A stretch of DNA of 53,420 nt, from positions 1-53,420 of the forward strand of contig JANQVH010000051.1 in assembly GCA_030730425.1 (NCBI GenBank), in the 5' to 3' direction. Below are positions 1 through 9,132 of this stretch, piece after piece. The position numbers were made by a program, and so were the translations under genes. The notes below the pieces were generated by a model. That model searched no databases and was not told the DNA's origin. It worked only from the letters and a program-made list of their open reading frames with translations. The first letter of the stretch is position 1, and each line of letters starts with the position of its first letter. This DNA is from Candidatus Nanopelagicaceae bacterium (GTDB lineage: Bacteria; Actinomycetota; Actinomycetes; Nanopelagicales; Nanopelagicaceae).

Positions 1-384
1 GATGCTGGGGTTATGGGAGAGCTTCGTTCATTTCTAAATCAAGGCGAGTTAGTTGCCCTAGTTGCTGATAGAGATTTAAGTAAGTCAGGAATAGATGTTA
101 ATTTCTTTGGAGCAAGAGCAAGGATGCCAGCTGGTCCTGCAATTCTTGCCCTAGAGACTGGGGCAGATTTAGTTACTGTCTTTGTTTCATACGCCGAAGA
201 TGGAATCGTTATAGATTGCGCCCCTCCAATAAAAGTTGATAAAGGCGCAGATCGAAAAGCTGAGATAGCTCGTGTTACTCAAGTAATGGCAAATAGATTC
301 GAGGATGCGATAAAAGCAGATCCAACTTCATGGCATATGCAACAGCGCATTTTCATTGATAGTGATTTCGTGGAGCGAGAATGA
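1..384 (+). CDS. Lysophospholipid acyltransferase family protein, probable phosphatidylinositol mannoside acyltransferase (C-terminal part)
   Basis: The reading frame is open from base 1, so this is the C-terminal part of a gene that begins outside the window. The visible 127 residues match the end of the LpxL/HtrB-like acyltransferase family, including a segment with ADRD and a FFGARARMPAGPA-like stretch that in the family follows the catalytic HxxxxD motif; that motif lies outside the window. Its stop overlaps the PimA-like gene start in an ATGA junction. Next to a PimA-like mannosyltransferase, the likely role is acylation of phosphatidylinositol mannosides at the inner face of the membrane (PatA type). 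The substrate is inferred from context only. Confidence 0.8.
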   Translation, partial: DAGVMGELRSFLNQGELVALVADRDLSKSGIDVNFFGARARMPAGPAILALETGADLVTVFVSYAEDGIVIDCAPPIKVDKGADRKAEIARVTQVMANRFEDAIKADPTSWHMQQRIFIDSDFVERE

Positions 385-1553
385 AGATTGGATTAATCTC
401 GCCATATGCCTGGGATGTTCCAGGAGGAGTTCAGGCACATATAAGAGATCTTGCTTATCACTATCTAGATCAGGGCCATGAGATCTCTGTTCTGGCTCCA
501 GCAAGTGATGAGAGCTCAATAGCTGAAAACTTTGTAGTGAGTGCTGGTAGGCCAGTTGCAATTCCCTATAACGGAGCGGTAGCGAGAGTTCTCTTTGGTC
601 CAGTTGCCGCATCAAGAGTTAGGCAGTGGGTAGCTGGCGGAGATTTTGATGTTCTCCATCTACACGAACCAGCGATTCCCTCTCTATCTCTTCTTGCCTG
701 CTCAATTGCCGAAGGGCCACTGGTTGGAACATTTCATGCAGCAGCCCCGCGTCAGAAAGTCACCTTCGCTATCGCGCCATTTCTAGAACCTGTTATTGAA
801 AAACTAAGAGCAAGGATTGCAGTTAGTGAAATTGCTCGAGAAACGCTGCGAATTCATCTAGATACTGATGCTGTGGTCATACCCAATGGAATCAGCGCAG
901 ATTTCTATCAGAGAGCAGAAGCAAATCCAGCTTGGAGTAGGGAGCTAACCATTGGTTTTATTGGAAGATTCTCAGAGCCGCGCAAGGGGCTAAATATTCT
1001 CCTTGAAGCTTTTCCTAAGATCGCTCTTGTTCTCCCAGATGTTCGCCTGCTTATCGCAGGGCCAGGAGATGGCATGGAGGCGATGGAGAGCGTTAATCCA
1101 GCTCTTCGCTCACGGATAAGATTTCTTGGAAGAATTGAAGATGAGGCTAAAGCATCTTTTCTAAAATCAATAAGTGTCTATGTAGCCCCAAATACCGGCG
1201 GTGAATCATTTGGAATAATCCTTACCGAAGCGATGGCATCTGGCGTTCCGATTGTGGCAAGTAATATCTCAGCATTTAGCCAGCTACTTGAAGATGGTAA
1301 ATATGGTTTACTTTTTGAAAATGAGAATGCCTCTGACCTTGCAGAGAAGTTAATTAGGCTCCTGAAAGATAAGGAGTTAGCGGGGAGTTATTCTGAGTTA
1401 GGAAGTGAGTATGCAAAGAGATTTGATTGGGCTCAGGTCGGCGATGAGATTATGAATGTCTATCTCCATGCCAGAGGGGAAGATGAGAAAGTAACGCTAC
1501 TGTCAGAGGCAAGGCCATGGAGCAGGCTCTTTACAAGAGGTGAGGAGGAGTAA
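381..1553 (+). CDS. pimA: GT4-family glycosyltransferase, PimA-like phosphatidyl-myo-inositol mannosyltransferase
   Basis: The 390-residue GT-B fold enzyme fits the first mannosylation of phosphatidylinositol on the cytoplasmic side of the membrane, with GDP-mannose as donor. Visible signatures are the N-terminal GGVQ loop (residues 15-18), GTFHA with His119, GFIGR with Arg196, RKG with Lys202, and an E-x7-E pair (Glu275, Glu283) in the GGESFG...EA segment. These match the residues known in mycobacterial PimA. It overlaps the upstream acyltransferase by 4 bases and the next gene by 1 base (TAATG), so the three are probably co-translated. Other GT4 mannosyltransferases look similar, so the exact acceptor rests on context. 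Confidence 0.85.
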   Translation: MKIGLISPYAWDVPGGVQAHIRDLAYHYLDQGHEISVLAPASDESSIAENFVVSAGRPVAIPYNGAVARVLFGPVAASRVRQWVAGGDFDVLHLHEPAIPSLSLLACSIAEGPLVGTFHAAAPRQKVTFAIAPFLEPVIEKLRARIAVSEIARETLRIHLDTDAVVIPNGISADFYQRAEANPAWSRELTIGFIGRFSEPRKGLNILLEAFPKIALVLPDVRLLIAGPGDGMEAMESVNPALRSRIRFLGRIEDEAKASFLKSISVYVAPNTGGESFGIILTEAMASGVPIVASNISAFSQLLEDGKYGLLFENENASDLAEKLIRLLKDKELAGSYSELGSEYAKRFDWAQVGDEIMNVYLHARGEDEKVTLLSEARPWSRLFTRGEEE

Positions 1554-2068
1554 TGGATCTACCTATATTTGTTGCGCCGCTAATCATTTTGCTTATCATC
1601 TGGTATCTCACCTTTAGCGCAACAAGGCTAGATCGTCTCCATCAGAGAGTTGAAACCTCTTGGGCTAACCTTGATGCTATTTTGCAGAGAAGAGCCTCAC
1701 TTGCTCTCGAGTTAACTCACTTTCCCGAGACAGATCCTGCGGCAAACCTGCTATTAACCTCTGCTGCTCATCATGCAAGAGCTGCTGATATTTCAGTTCG
1801 TAGCGAAGCTGAGAGCTCTCTAACGGCAGCTCTTCTGCTCCTGCGACAAGAGAGCTGGTTGGTTGAGAAACACCCAGATCTATTCGAAGAACTCGATCAG
1901 ATAACTGAGCGGCTAAAAGTTGGTATCTCACTTCATGTTGAAGGGGTTTCAGCTGCCAGAGCCCGAAGATCAAAGTTGATCTATCGCATCTTTCGCCTGG
2001 CTGGCAAAGCCCCACTGCCAGTCAAATATGCCTTCGAAGATGATTCATTGGTAGAGATTAAGCGATGA
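1553..2068 (+). CDS. Small membrane protein with LemA-like helical domain
   Basis: The protein has 171 residues. Residues 5-22 form one hydrophobic segment, followed by an amphipathic helical region (RLDRLHQRVETSWANLDA and onward) that resembles LemA-family proteins and the N-terminal half of a membrane protein found after pimA in many actinobacteria. From memory, several of those homologues carry a C-terminal NUDIX domain. No NUDIX box (Gx5Ex7REUxEExGU) is present here and the protein ends after a basic segment. It overlaps pimA by 1 base and the next gene by 4. The function is unknown; a membrane-anchored helper of PIM or envelope synthesis is only a guess from position. Confidence 0.75.
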   Translation: MDLPIFVAPLIILLIIWYLTFSATRLDRLHQRVETSWANLDAILQRRASLALELTHFPETDPAANLLLTSAAHHARAADISVRSEAESSLTAALLLLRQESWLVEKHPDLFEELDQITERLKVGISLHVEGVSAARARRSKLIYRIFRLAGKAPLPVKYAFEDDSLVEIKR

Positions 2069-3042
2069 AGAGATTACTTCCGCTCGCTCTTCTTTCTCTA
2101 CTGCTCACATCTTGCGCATCGCTTCCTTCGGCAGAAGAGAAAATAGAGATAGAGAGAAATTTCTATACAAATCTTCCTGGTAGTAGTGGAAAAGTATTGG
2201 CCGTTAAGTTTGATGACACAAGCGCTGCCCATCCTCAAGCTGGAGTTGAGGCAGCAGATATTGTTTACATCACTCAAGTTGAAGCAGGCTTGACAAGGCT
2301 TATGGGAATTTACTCTTCAAATTATCCGGAGGTATTAGGGCCTATCAGATCAGCTCGTATCTCTGATCTATCAATACTTGGTGAATATGGAAAAGTTGGA
2401 TTTCTCTATAGTGGAGCGCAGAGCAAAATGCGCCCAGTAATTTCAGCTTCAAATTTGGTAAATCTAAGCGCCGAACGAAATCCTCCCTCTATTTACTTTA
2501 ATGATTCATCTCGTCGCTCTCCCTACTCCATGATGGTTAGACCAAATCTTCTCCTTGAAAAGGCTGGAGATGTTGAATTAGCAAAGATGCCAGGATGGCA
2601 ACATGGCGCTAGAGCAGAAGACGCTAGAAAGATAATTTCTGCAGAAATAGAGTGGCCTAATGCTACTTATGAGGCGCTCTGGAGCGATAGTGAGAAAAAA
2701 TTTCTGCTAAACCATAATGGGAGAACAAACATTGCCTCATCTGGCATTCAACTGGGTTCAACGATGATGGTGATTCAAATAGTAAAGATTTCGCCATCAG
2801 AATATGGCGATAAATTCGGTGGAGTAACGCCAAAGAGTGAGGTAATTGGAAGTGGTCATGGCTATCTACTTCGCAACCAGAGAGTTGTTAAAGCCCTATG
2901 GAATCGAGAGAGCTTAAGTGAGCCAACTACCTGGAGCCTTGAAGATGGAAGCCCTGCCTATTTTTCCCCGGGGCAGATCTGGTTCTTCCTTACTGAAAAT
3001 GAACCTAAATTCACCTATCTACCGAAGGTGGCCAAGGGTTAA
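2065..3042 (+). CDS. DUF3048 (YerB-type) lipoprotein
   Basis: The 325-residue protein starts with a lipoprotein signal: basic KR, a leucine-rich core, and the lipobox LTSC with Cys17 as the lipidated residue. It should therefore sit on the outer face of the cytoplasmic membrane. The body matches DUF3048, with the [21 protein letters not shown]-type opening, the [11 protein letters not shown] segment and the LGPIRSAR motif. The biochemical role of the family is not settled. It overlaps the LemA-like gene by 4 bases and ends the PIM operon; the next gene has its own promoter. Confidence 0.88.
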   Translation: MKRLLPLALLSLLLTSCASLPSAEEKIEIERNFYTNLPGSSGKVLAVKFDDTSAAHPQAGVEAADIVYITQVEAGLTRLMGIYSSNYPEVLGPIRSARISDLSILGEYGKVGFLYSGAQSKMRPVISASNLVNLSAERNPPSIYFNDSSRRSPYSMMVRPNLLLEKAGDVELAKMPGWQHGARAEDARKIISAEIEWPNATYEALWSDSEKKFLLNHNGRTNIASSGIQLGSTMMVIQIVKISPSEYGDKFGGVTPKSEVIGSGHGYLLRNQRVVKALWNRESLSEPTTWSLEDGSPAYFSPGQIWFFLTENEPKFTYLPKVAKG

Positions 3043-3047
3043 TTCGA

Positions 3048-3083
3048 TTCGCCAGATGGCCTAATCAAAGTAGAATCCGTCCC
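3048..3083 (+). promoter_or_regulatory. Predicted leaderless promoter of pdxST-yebC
   Basis: TTCGCC (3048-3053) and TAGAAT (3071-3076) are separated by 17 bases. The -10 box ends 7 bases before the pdxS ATG at 3084, so transcription should begin at or next to the start codon. There is no convincing ribosome binding site. Confidence 0.6.
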
Positions 3084-3983
3084 ATGACAAAAGAGAGTTC
3101 AGCCCAGACCGGAACATCGCGCGTTAAACGCGGCATGGCAGAGATGCTCAAGGGCGGGGTAATTATGGATGTGGTCAATGTCGAGCAGGCGCGCATCGCA
3201 GAAGATGCTGGAGCTGTCGCAGTTATGGCACTTGAGCGAGTTCCAGCAGATATCAGAGCCCAAGGCGGCGTTGCTCGAATGTCAGATCCGGGGATGATTA
3301 CAGAGATTCAAAAGAGCGTTTCCATTCCTGTTATGGCGAAGGCTCGCATCGGTCATTTTGTAGAGGCTCAGATCTTGCAATCACTTGGCGTGGATTACAT
3401 TGATGAGTCAGAGGTTTTAACTCCTGCCGACTTCACCCACCATATTGATAAGTGGAATTTCACAATTCCTTTTGTCTGCGGGGCAACAAATCTTGGTGAG
3501 GCTTTAAGAAGAATTAATGAAGGCGCAGCGATGATTCGTTCTAAAGGTGAGGCAGGAACTGGCGATGTTTCAAATGCCACCACTCATATGCGCGCTATCT
3601 CAGATGAGATTCGTCGGTTAAGTTCAATGCGCGAGGATGAACTATATGTCGCAGCCAAAGAGCTACAAGCTCCTTATGATTTAGTAAAGGAAGTTGCTAC
3701 GACAGGAAAACTTCCAGTTGTTCTCTTCACCGCAGGAGGTATTGCTACCCCAGCAGATGCAGCGATGATGATGCAGCTTGGGGCTGATGGGGTATTTGTC
3801 GGATCAGGGATATTTAAATCTGGAGATCCTGCAAGAAGAGCTGCAGCAATTGTTAAATCAGTTACCTTCTTCGATGATGCAAAGGTTCTTGCTGAGCAAT
3901 CAAAAGGACTTGGCGAAGCGATGGTTGGCATTAATGTTGCAGATATCCCGGCGCCACATCGTCTAGCAGAGCGGGGCTGGTAG
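3084..3983 (+). CDS. pdxS: Pyridoxal 5'-phosphate synthase, PdxS (Pdx1) subunit
   Basis: This 299-residue (beta/alpha)8 enzyme makes PLP from ribose 5-phosphate, glyceraldehyde 3-phosphate and the ammonia delivered by PdxT. The two conserved lysines are present, Lys86 in VMAKARIGH and Lys154 in [10 protein letters not shown], as is the N-terminal MDVVNVEQA segment. Length is normal. It lies 4 bases before pdxT, and the two products form the usual synthase complex in the cytoplasm. The start is set by the -10 box placed 7 bases upstream. Confidence 0.97.
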   Translation: MTKESSAQTGTSRVKRGMAEMLKGGVIMDVVNVEQARIAEDAGAVAVMALERVPADIRAQGGVARMSDPGMITEIQKSVSIPVMAKARIGHFVEAQILQSLGVDYIDESEVLTPADFTHHIDKWNFTIPFVCGATNLGEALRRINEGAAMIRSKGEAGTGDVSNATTHMRAISDEIRRLSSMREDELYVAAKELQAPYDLVKEVATTGKLPVVLFTAGGIATPADAAMMMQLGADGVFVGSGIFKSGDPARRAAAIVKSVTFFDDAKVLAEQSKGLGEAMVGINVADIPAPHRLAERGW

Positions 3984-3987
3984 GTCA

Positions 3988-4584
3988 GTGAAGATTGGAG
4001 TCTTAGCGCTCCAAGGTGATGTTGCTGAGCATATTGCCTCACTTGGAGATTGCGGCGTTAGCGCAAGTGGGGTTAGAAGTAGGCAAGAGATTGAATCAGT
4101 TGATGCCTTAGTAATTCCCGGTGGAGAATCAACAACAATTGCCAAACTTGCTAAAGCTTTTGGAGTATTTGATCTGATTAAATCTCGCATCGCATCAGGG
4201 ATGCCAACCTATGGCTCTTGCGCAGGGATGATTCTTATTGCCGATCAAATTCTTGATGGCGGCGTTGATCAAGAGAGTTTTGGCGGCCTTGGCGCCCAGG
4301 TTCGCCGTAATGCATTTGGTAGACAGGTAGATTCTTTTGAAACAGATTTAACTTTCGCAGGTATCGGCGGAGCGCCTTTTCGCGCGGTCTTTATCAGGGC
4401 CCCTTGGGTTGAGTCAGTAGGGGCAGGGGTTGAAGTACTAGCAAGTTTTAATGGCCATCCCGTTGCAATTAGGCAGGGGCATCTACTGGCCACCTCATTT
4501 CATCCAGAGTTAACTGGTGATAATCGAATCCATCGATTCTTTGTAGACCAGCTCTGTAAAGAAAGTTCAAAGGCAGGGATTTAA
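3988..4584 (+). CDS. pdxT: Pyridoxal 5'-phosphate synthase glutaminase, PdxT (Pdx2) subunit
   Basis: A 198-residue class I glutamine amidotransferase that hydrolyses glutamine and channels ammonia to PdxS. The triad is visible: Cys78 in YGSCAGM, and His172 and Glu174 in SFHPEL. The PGGESTT motif (residues 44-50) is the glutamine-binding hallmark of the family. It starts with GTG 4 bases after the pdxS stop and precedes yebC by 3 bases, so it depends on the pdxS promoter. Confidence 0.96.
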   Translation: MKIGVLALQGDVAEHIASLGDCGVSASGVRSRQEIESVDALVIPGGESTTIAKLAKAFGVFDLIKSRIASGMPTYGSCAGMILIADQILDGGVDQESFGGLGAQVRRNAFGRQVDSFETDLTFAGIGGAPFRAVFIRAPWVESVGAGVEVLASFNGHPVAIRQGHLLATSFHPELTGDNRIHRFFVDQLCKESSKAGI

Positions 4585-4587
4585 ATA

Positions 4588-5349
4588 ATGTCAGGTCATT
4601 CCAAATGGGCGACAATCAAACGCAAGAAAGCGCTAATAGATTCCAAGCGATCAAGAGCATTTGCTAAATACATCAAGGCAATTGAAGTCTCTGCTAGAAA
4701 TGGCGGGGCAGATCCTGATGGCAACCCCACTTTATATGATGCAATAACTAAGGCTAAGAAGAATTCTGTTCCGAGCGATAATATCGAACGCGCTCTTAAG
4801 AGAGCAATTGGTGAAGGTCAATCACAAGCTCAATGGGAGAACATAATCTATGAAGGTTATGGCCCTGGTGGGGTAGCGCTTCTTATTGAATGTCTATCTG
4901 ATAATCGAAATAGAGCTGCATCAGAGGTGCGAGTTGCTATCACTAGAAACGGTGGAACGATGGCCGATCCTGGATCAGTTTCTTATATGTTTGAAAGAAA
5001 AGGCGTGGTTATTGTTAAGAAGAGGCAAGGCGAAAAAGTTATTGCTGAGGAATTGTTATTGGATGCTGCCCTGGAGCATGGTCTATCAGAGGTTAATGAT
5101 CTAGGTGAGAGCTTTGAACTTATCAGCGCCGCTACAGATTTAGTTCCGGTAAGACAGGCTCTCCAAGTTGCAGGAATTGATTATGAATCAGCAGATGTTT
5201 CCTTCCTTCCTTCAATCTCTATTCCAATTGGAGCAGATGATGCAAGGGCCCTCTTTGAGTTAATTGAGGCTATCGAGGAGTGCGATGATGTGCAGAATGT
5301 CTATGGGAACTTTGATGTTTCAGATGAGGTAATGGCGAGCCTGTCATAA
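4588..5349 (+). CDS. yebC: YebC/PmpR family regulator / translation factor
   Basis: The 253-residue protein opens with the family signature [14 protein letters not shown] and keeps the [11 protein letters not shown] and three-domain architecture of YebC (TACO1) proteins. The family has been described as DNA-binding regulators and, for some members, as factors that relieve ribosome stalling; the sequence does not say which applies. It is the last gene of the pdxS-pdxT unit and directly precedes ruvC, a very common order in bacteria. Ribosome binding site AGGG lies shortly upstream of the ATG. Confidence 0.95.
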   Translation: MSGHSKWATIKRKKALIDSKRSRAFAKYIKAIEVSARNGGADPDGNPTLYDAITKAKKNSVPSDNIERALKRAIGEGQSQAQWENIIYEGYGPGGVALLIECLSDNRNRAASEVRVAITRNGGTMADPGSVSYMFERKGVVIVKKRQGEKVIAEELLLDAALEHGLSEVNDLGESFELISAATDLVPVRQALQVAGIDYESADVSFLPSISIPIGADDARALFELIEAIEECDDVQNVYGNFDVSDEVMASLS

Positions 5350-5368
5350 CTCTTTCTTGGCTGGCTAA

Positions 5369-5380
5369 TAGGCTTGGCTA
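5369..5380 (+). promoter_or_regulatory. Predicted leaderless -10 element of ruvCAB
   Basis: TAGGCT (5369-5374) followed by 6 bases and the ruvC ATG at 5381. It fits the TANNNT-N6-start pattern repeated across the window. No clear -35 box is visible. Confidence 0.5.
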
Positions 5381-5944
5381 ATGCGCGTTCTTGGTGTTGA
5401 TCCCGGTCTTACGCGCTGTGGCATTGGTGTGGTTGAAAAAGTTGGAGTTAAAGATCTTAAGTTAGTTGCCTGCGGCGTAATACAGACCGGCGTTGATGCC
5501 CCATTAGAAGAGCGTTTGATGCATTTAAGTGCAGAACTTGAAGTTTGGATCAATCGATATAAGCCAGATGTTATTGCGGTGGAGAGAGTTTTTTCAAAGC
5601 TCAATGTGCGAACCGCTATGGCCACCGGGCAGGCAGCAGGGGTTGCGCTCCTTCTTGCAGCAAAGGCAGGGGTTCCAATTGCTATGCATACCCCAAGTGA
5701 AGTTAAGGCAGCTGTCTCTGGCTCTGGGCGAGCAGATAAGAGACAGGTTGCTGCGATGGTAGTTAAAATCTTGAAATTAAAAGAGGCCCCAAAGCCAGTT
5801 GATACCACCGATGCGCTAGCTCTTGCTATCTGCAACCATTGGAGAGGAGCTGGAGCTAAGAAGTTAGCAACTGCTACAGCTAAAGAGAAAAGCCGGATAA
5901 AGCGTCTAAAATCTGAACCAAGATCTAGAAAGGCTAAGAAATAG
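5381..5944 (+). CDS. ruvC: Crossover junction endodeoxyribonuclease RuvC
   Basis: The 187-residue RNase H-fold nuclease resolves Holliday junctions. It begins MRVLGVDPGLTRCG, giving the first catalytic acid Asp7, and later has the AVERVF and DTTDALALAICNH segments that carry the remaining acidic site residues. The C-terminal 25-30 residues are very basic (KEKSRIKRLK...SRKAKK) and exceed the conserved core, perhaps as a DNA-binding tail. The stop is followed immediately by the ruvA ATG. Confidence 0.96.
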   Translation: MRVLGVDPGLTRCGIGVVEKVGVKDLKLVACGVIQTGVDAPLEERLMHLSAELEVWINRYKPDVIAVERVFSKLNVRTAMATGQAAGVALLLAAKAGVPIAMHTPSEVKAAVSGSGRADKRQVAAMVVKILKLKEAPKPVDTTDALALAICNHWRGAGAKKLATATAKEKSRIKRLKSEPRSRKAKK

Positions 5945-6541
5945 ATGATTGCCTTTATGACAGGTACGGTATTTGAGATTCGACTAAACCGGATCATTCT
6001 TCTTGTAAATGGAATTGGTTATGAAGTAATTGTTGCGCCAGATATTGCCTCAGAATCGAAAGTAGGGGGCGAATTATCACTTCACACATCTTTAGTTGTT
6101 AGAGAGGATTCCTGGAGCCTCTATGGATTCTTATCTCAGAGCGCAAAGAGCCTCTTTGAAGAGTTGCAATCTGTTACTGGAATAGGACCAAAAGTCGCTA
6201 GCGCCCTCCTTGCTGTTTATGGCCCAGATGCGCTGCGAAACATAATTGCTTCGCAAGATAATGAAGCCCTTGAGAGAGTTCCTGGAATTGGTAAAAAAGT
6301 TGCTTCAAGAATACTTCTAGAGTTGAAAGAGAAATTTGGAGCAAGCTATAAATCAAAATCTGCCCTAAGCGGGCCTTGGCGAACTCAAGTTATTGGCGCG
6401 CTTACTGGACTTGGTTATTCGCAAAAAGAGGCAGAAAGCTCCCTTGATAAAGTACTTGAGAGCTTTGGAAGAACTCCAACGAGTGAGGATACCCCTGAGA
6501 TGTTAAAACTTGCTCTCGCACAATCGCGACAGAAGAGATAG
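5945..6541 (+). CDS. ruvA: Holliday junction branch migration protein RuvA
   Basis: A 198-residue junction-binding subunit that tetramerises on the four-way junction and loads RuvB. It has the N-terminal OB fold (MIAFMTGTVFEI), two helix-hairpin-helix motifs (VTGIGPKVA and VPGIGKKVA), and a C-terminal domain III (VIGALTGLGYSQKEA) that contacts RuvB. The MIAF start matches the family better than the internal Met five codons on. It abuts ruvC and lies 3 bases before ruvB. Confidence 0.97.
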   Translation: MIAFMTGTVFEIRLNRIILLVNGIGYEVIVAPDIASESKVGGELSLHTSLVVREDSWSLYGFLSQSAKSLFEELQSVTGIGPKVASALLAVYGPDALRNIIASQDNEALERVPGIGKKVASRILLELKEKFGASYKSKSALSGPWRTQVIGALTGLGYSQKEAESSLDKVLESFGRTPTSEDTPEMLKLALAQSRQKR

Positions 6542-6544
6542 CTA

Positions 6545-7582
6545 ATGGATGAAGAGATAATGAGTAGCTCGCTTACTCCCGAGGAAATTAGCGCAGAGCA
6601 GGCTTTAAGGCCAGAGACGTTGAGAGACTTTGTTGGTCAGAAGCGTGTTAAAGATCAAGTGGACTTACTTCTTCGAGCAGCTAGAGAGCGCGGAGCGCCA
6701 GCAGATCACATTCTCTTCTCAGGCCCTCCTGGTCTTGGCAAAACTACTCTTGCAATGATTGTGGCAAGTGAGATGGATTCACCAATAAGAATTACCAGTG
6801 GACCCGCTATTACCCATGCTGGTGATCTAGCTTCAATACTTTCATCACTCGTTGAAGGAGAAGTTCTTTTTCTAGATGAGATCCATAGAATGGCAAGACC
6901 TGCAGAGGAGATGCTCTATATGGCAATGGAGGATTTCAGAGTTGATGTAGTAGTTGGAAAAGGACCTGGAGCAACTGCGATTCCTTTAACGCTTCCTCAT
7001 TTCACTTTAGTTGGCGCAACAACTAGAGCGGGCCTTCTTCCTGGGCCGCTTAGAGATCGCTTCGGTTTTACCGCTCATCTAGATTTCTATGATGAAGCAG
7101 ATATTGCAGATATCGTTGCTCGAAGCTCATCCCTACTAAATGTTGATATTAGTAAAGATTCAATTGCAGAGTTAGGAAAGCGCTCTCGAGGAACGCCGCG
7201 TATTGCAAATAGGCTCCTTCGTCGAGTTAGGGATTATGCCCAAGTACATGGTGATGGCAGTATCAATATTGATATAACTAACTCTGCTCTTAAAATGTAT
7301 GAAGTAGATGAGATTGGCCTTGATCGATTAGATAAAGCAATTCTTCGAGTATTGATAGAACAGTTCAATGGCGGACCTGTTGGCTTAGGAACCCTTGCGA
7401 TGGCCGTTGGTGAGGAGCGCGAGACAGTTGAATCTGTGGCTGAACCATTTTTAGTCCGCTCTGGATTTATCTCCAGATCTCCAAGGGGAAGAACTGCTAC
7501 ACCAGCAGCTTGGCGCCATCTAGGCAAGAAAGCTCCGGAGGTGGCAATCGGGCTTTTCGACAGTGAGGAGCTTGAGCCCTAG
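6545..7582 (+). CDS. ruvB: Holliday junction branch migration ATPase RuvB
   Basis: The 345-residue AAA+ motor drives branch migration. Walker A is GPPGLGKT (residues 60-67), Walker B is LFLDEIHR (Asp111, Glu112), sensor 1 lies in LVGATTRAG, and the arginine-finger segment GPLRDRFG follows. The C-terminal winged helix ends with SPRGR. Length and order are standard. From memory yajC normally separates ruvB from secD in actinobacteria; here only 11 bases remain. Confidence 0.98.
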   Translation: MDEEIMSSSLTPEEISAEQALRPETLRDFVGQKRVKDQVDLLLRAARERGAPADHILFSGPPGLGKTTLAMIVASEMDSPIRITSGPAITHAGDLASILSSLVEGEVLFLDEIHRMARPAEEMLYMAMEDFRVDVVVGKGPGATAIPLTLPHFTLVGATTRAGLLPGPLRDRFGFTAHLDFYDEADIADIVARSSSLLNVDISKDSIAELGKRSRGTPRIANRLLRRVRDYAQVHGDGSINIDITNSALKMYEVDEIGLDRLDKAILRVLIEQFNGGPVGLGTLAMAVGEERETVESVAEPFLVRSGFISRSPRGRTATPAAWRHLGKKAPEVAIGLFDSEELEP

Positions 7583-7593
7583 ACTTTCGCCCC
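7557..7593 (+). promoter_or_regulatory. Predicted promoter of secDF inside the ruvB 3' end
   Basis: TCGACA (7557-7562), a 17-base spacer and TAGACT (7580-7585) precede the secD ATG (7594) by 8 bases. This is the best -35/-10 pair in the window. It overlaps the last ruvB codons and predicts a leaderless or nearly leaderless secD mRNA. Confidence 0.6.
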
Positions 7594-9129
7594 ATGTCTT
7601 ACGGAAATTCACAACGTAACTCTGGCGAGGTCAGAAAACCTCGCCCAGCTAGAACCTTAACTCTGACGGTTTTATCCACCCTTATTCTCTACGGCGTTGC
7701 CTTTGCCATTGGCGCAACCTCAATCAACTTAGGCCTAGACCTAAGAGGTGGAACTAGCGTGACTCTCCAGCCAAGACTTCAGGGCGGACAGAGCGGTGAA
7801 ATTACCAGTGAATCTATTGATCAAGCTGTCTCGATTATCCGTCAGCGCGTTAACTCACTTGGAGTTGTCGAGGCCGAGGTAACAGCGGAGGGAACAGGAA
7901 ATAACAGACAGATTGTCATCTCCGTTCCAGGTGAGACTGGAAGACGAGTTGTAGACCTTGTTGGTCAAACAGCAGAACTTAGATTTAGACAGGTATTACT
8001 AGTTGCAGGATCTATCCCAACTCCCGATGATGGGGCCCTGCTTGAAGGATCATCTCTTAGCACTGAACAAGCGGCAACATTTCAGGCACTTGATTGCACT
8101 AAGCCTGAGTCAACTCTTGGTAGCGGGGGAGATGATGCCAACTCTTTAATGATCACATGCGATAGAGATGGAGTTGCAAGATACATCCTTGCTCCGGCTC
8201 AAGTTGTTGGAAGTGATATTAAAGGCGCAACTGCTGCAATTGATCAGCAGAGCGCAAGTGGTTGGTTTGTTTCACTTGATTTCACAGGAGATGGATCTCG
8301 CAAATTTGGAGAACTAACTCAGAGCGTTGTTAATCTTGCTGAGCCACAGAATCAAGTAGCAATTGTTCTCGATGGAGTTGTTGTCTCTGCTCCTAGAATC
8401 AATGAAGCAATTTTAGGTGGAAGCGCTCAGATCACTGGAAGTTTTAGCCAACTTGAGGCGCAAGATCTAGCAAATGTTTTGAAGTATGGATCTCTACCTC
8501 TCGCCTTTGATCGCGGAGAGGTTCAACAAATATCTCCAACGCTTGGAAATGATCAGCTGCAAGCTGGTCTTATCGCAGGTGGTCTTGGATTGATTCTGGT
8601 AATGCTCTACTCAATGTTTTATTACCGAGCGCTAGGTCTAGTCGTCGTGGGATCTCTAGCAATAGCAGCCGCTCAATTGGTGATTCTCTTCCTTCTCTTA
8701 GGCGAGTGGATTGGATTTACCTTAACTCTTGCAGCCGTTGCTGGAGCTATTGTGGCAATCGGAATTACTGCTGACTCATTTATCGTCTACTTTGAACGTA
8801 TAAGAGATGAAATGCGAGAGGGTAAACCCCTACGAGTTGCTGCAGAGAGTGGTTGGCTGAGAGCGCGGAGAACTATCATCGTTGCTGACTTAGTCTCGAT
8901 TATCTCTGCTGTTATTCTCTATTTTGTCTCAGTTGGAAGTGTTCGTGGTTTCGCATTCACTCTTGGATTAACAACACTTGTTGACTTGGTTGTTATCTTC
9001 CTATTTACCAAGCCACTTGTAACACTTCTTGCTAAGAATAAATATTTCCAAGCTGGAGGCAAGTACTCCGGTGTTTCGCCGCGCAGTATCGGAGTTGTAA
9101 CTCCAACTCTAGAGAGCAAGGGAGCGTAA
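7594..9129 (+). CDS. secD: Protein translocase subunit SecD
   Basis: A 511-residue membrane protein that uses the proton gradient to help pull exported proteins through SecYEG. It shows a first membrane helix near residues 25-45, the GLDLRGGTSV motif just after it, a large extracytoplasmic region with the P1 domain, and five C-terminal helices including the ITADSFIVYFERIRDE segment shared with RND-type transporters. It is 3 bases from secF. The usual partner gene yajC is missing upstream. Confidence 0.97.
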   Translation: MSYGNSQRNSGEVRKPRPARTLTLTVLSTLILYGVAFAIGATSINLGLDLRGGTSVTLQPRLQGGQSGEITSESIDQAVSIIRQRVNSLGVVEAEVTAEGTGNNRQIVISVPGETGRRVVDLVGQTAELRFRQVLLVAGSIPTPDDGALLEGSSLSTEQAATFQALDCTKPESTLGSGGDDANSLMITCDRDGVARYILAPAQVVGSDIKGATAAIDQQSASGWFVSLDFTGDGSRKFGELTQSVVNLAEPQNQVAIVLDGVVVSAPRINEAILGGSAQITGSFSQLEAQDLANVLKYGSLPLAFDRGEVQQISPTLGNDQLQAGLIAGGLGLILVMLYSMFYYRALGLVVVGSLAIAAAQLVILFLLLGEWIGFTLTLAAVAGAIVAIGITADSFIVYFERIRDEMREGKPLRVAAESGWLRARRTIIVADLVSIISAVILYFVSVGSVRGFAFTLGLTTLVDLVVIFLFTKPLVTLLAKNKYFQAGGKYSGVSPRSIGVVTPTLESKGA

Positions 9130-9132
9130 GGG

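Noticed and set aside
5365-5997. 210-residue minus-strand open frame opposite ruvC
   Set aside because: It is a shadow of ruvC, with no family resemblance and no start signal.
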